6,282 nucleotides of DNA from JBOGEB01 sp050743125 (GTDB lineage: Bacteria > Actinomycetota > Nitriliruptoria > Euzebyales > Egibacteraceae). Shown piece by piece: positions 5,476-6,282 of the stretch. Position 1 is the first letter of the stretch. Each line of letters starts with the position of its first letter. The DNA lies in contig JBOGEB010000227.1 of assembly GCA_050743125.1 (NCBI GenBank), positions 1-6,282 on the forward strand, read 5' to 3'. The notes below the pieces were generated by a model. The model made no database searches. It saw nothing but the letters and a program-made list of their open reading frames with translations, and was not told where the DNA came from. The position numbers were made by a program, and so were the translations under genes.

Positions 5476-5930
5476 CAGCTGCGCGTGCGGATGACCTTGG
5501 CGGGGTTCCCGACCGCGACGCTGTAGTCGGGCACGGGCTTCGTCACGACGCTGCCCGCACCGATGACGCAGCCCTTGCCGATGCGCACGCCGGGCAGGAT
5601 GCAGACGTTCATTCCGATCCAGCAGTCCTCGCCGATCTCCACCGGTGCGGCCACCCACCCCTGCCCGGCGATCGGACGGTCGAGGTCGTTCATTTCGTGG
5701 TTCGCCGTGTGGATCATCGAGCCCGGGCCGATGACCGTGTGGTCGCCGACGCTCAAACCCCCGTACCCGTTCACATAGCACCCGTAGTTGAACCCCACGT
5801 GGTCGCCGAGCTCGACGTGCTCGCCGTTCAGCCAAACGATGAGGTCCAGATAGAAGCAGCCCTGGCCGACGCGCTTCGCATCGCCGGGTTGGAACGGGAT
5901 GACGCGCTTACTGCGCTCGTTGATCAGCAT
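5475..5930 (-). CDS. Hexapeptide-repeat (left-handed beta-helix) O-acetyltransferase
   Basis: This encodes a 151-residue acyltransferase of the NodL/maltose-acetyltransferase-like group, expected to acetylate a sugar using acetyl-CoA. The repeats start at about residue 38 (VELGDHVGFNYGCYVNGYG), continue through LSVGDHTVIGPGSMIHTANH (59-78, likely catalytic His74 or His78), and resume at VEIGEDCWIGMNVCILPGVRIGKGCVIGAGSVVTKPVP (97-134). The end is the typical VAVGNPAKVIR (138-148). The ATG at 5930 is preferred because AGGAGG (5936-5941) lies five bases before it. An in-frame ATG at 6014 would add 28 residues (179 in total), but it has no ribosome binding site and would leave only 26 bp before the divergent gene. 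The stop is shared with the next gene start, so this enzyme and the glycosyltransferase probably act on the same glycan. The sugar substrate is unknown. Confidence 0.87.
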   Translation of the reverse strand: MLINERSKRVIPFQPGDAKRVGQGCFYLDLIVWLNGEHVELGDHVGFNYGCYVNGYGGLSVGDHTVIGPGSMIHTANHEMNDLDRPIAGQGWVAAPVEIGEDCWIGMNVCILPGVRIGKGCVIGAGSVVTKPVPDYSVAVGNPAKVIRTRS

Positions 5931-6040
5931 GACGGCCTCCTCTGGTCGCTGACCGAGGATCCTCACCTTGTCCTGTTCCAGCCACAAGTCGGCCCAGGCG
6001 CGGCTCGCCGGCATCGAGTTGACGAGGAGGGGTACAACAC
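5931..6040. promoter_or_regulatory. Divergent intergenic region between two acyltransferase genes
   Basis: With the preferred starts at 5930 (minus) and 6041 (plus), 110 bp separate two divergent genes. Each side ends in a strong ribosome binding site: AGGAGG at 5936-5941 on the minus strand and GAGGAGGGG at 6024-6032 on the plus strand. Promoters for both directions should lie between them, but no clear -35/-10 boxes or operator palindromes could be picked out. Confidence 0.4.
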
Positions 6041-6282
6041 GTGGACATGGAAGCCACAGTCGTGCCCAGCGCCGAGGTCGACCCGGGCGCCCGGGTGGGC
6101 GCCGGCAGCACGGTGTGGCACCGTGCGCAGATCCGCGAGGACGCCGAGCTGGGTGAGGGATGCGTCGTGGGGCAGGGGGCGTACGTCGACGTCGGGGTCC
6201 GCATCGGGCGCAACTGCAAGCTGGAGAACTACGCGCTCGTCTTCGCGCCGGCCCAGCTCGGGGACGGGGTGTTCATCGGGCC
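6041..6282 (+). CDS. WbpD/WlbB-like UDP-sugar N-acyltransferase, 5' part only
   Basis: The frame is open from GTG at 6041 to the window edge (80 codons and two bases) and encodes the first part of a left-handed beta-helix acyltransferase. Residues 6-32 (TVVPSAEVDPGARVGAGSTVWHRAQIR, split here as TVVPSAEVDPGARVG and AGSTVWHRAQIR) resemble the WbpD/WlbB start, where 'VHPTAIVDEGA.IG.GT.IWHF.HI' is usual. The coils AELGEGCVVGQGAYVDVGVRI, GRNCKLENYALVFAPAQLGD and GVFIGP continue the fold. In that family the enzyme acetylates UDP-2-acetamido-3-amino-2,3-dideoxyglucuronate for surface polysaccharide. GAGGAGGGG at 6024-6032 lies eight bases before the GTG, which favours it over the ATG at 6047. Exact substrate specificity is uncertain because most of the protein lies outside the window. 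Confidence 0.75.
   Translation, partial: MDMEATVVPSAEVDPGARVGAGSTVWHRAQIREDAELGEGCVVGQGAYVDVGVRIGRNCKLENYALVFAPAQLGDGVFIG

Noticed and set aside
4000..5526. A 508-codon plus-strand open frame opposite the glycosyltransferase and the ubiA 5' end
   Set aside because: It lies antisense to a clearly recognisable glycosyltransferase and begins inside the repeat array. Its protein has no domain character and is rich in Arg, Glu, Val and Gly as expected for an antisense frame in GC-rich DNA.
5476..5835. N-terminal extension of the glycosyltransferase
   Set aside because: The 120 extra residues are Arg-rich shadow sequence overlapping the acetyltransferase in another frame. The family-typical start MRVLFL occurs at 5475.

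Overview
The window is high-GC DNA with tightly packed genes, in keeping with an actinomycete-type (Actinomycetota) chromosome. The strongest taxonomic hint is a contiguous set of genes for decaprenylphosphoryl-arabinose (DPA), the arabinan donor of mycobacterial-type cell walls. The sequence does not fix a genus. The proteins are clearly diverged from the Mycobacterium tuberculosis ones, so a lineage outside Mycobacterium is likely (inference).

Layout, left to right. Positions 1-54 may hold the start of a minus-strand gene that runs off the edge (weak). Positions 178-636 (+) encode a DUF4399 lipoprotein. It converges on a small, degenerate minus-strand remnant of a secreted Excalibur-like protein (623-835). 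Three minus-strand genes follow, in transcription order: ubiA-type decaprenyl-phosphate phosphoribosyltransferase (4130-3051), dprE1 (3061-1709) and dprE2 (1621-860). A 280-bp gap (4131-4410) separates them from another minus-strand pair: a hexapeptide-repeat O-acetyltransferase (5930-5475) and a GT-B glycosyltransferase (5475-4411), joined by a TGATG stop/start overlap. At the right edge a divergent plus-strand gene (6041 to beyond 6282) begins a WbpD/WlbB-like N-acyltransferase.

How the genes work together: UbiA attaches phosphoribose to decaprenyl phosphate. A phosphatase that is not in this window removes the 5-phosphate. DprE1 and DprE2 then epimerise the ribose to arabinose by oxidation and reduction at C2. 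The glycosyltransferase and two acyltransferases alongside suggest a larger cell-surface glycan locus.

The most unusual feature is a hairpin-forming 33-bp tandem repeat (3999-4097), with a diverged fourth copy in another reading frame (3926-3958). It appears to have been inserted in frame into the N-terminal tail of UbiA. Other points of note are alanine in DprE1 at the position of M. tuberculosis Cys387, the benzothiazinone target, and the degenerate Excalibur-like remnant downstream of dprE2.
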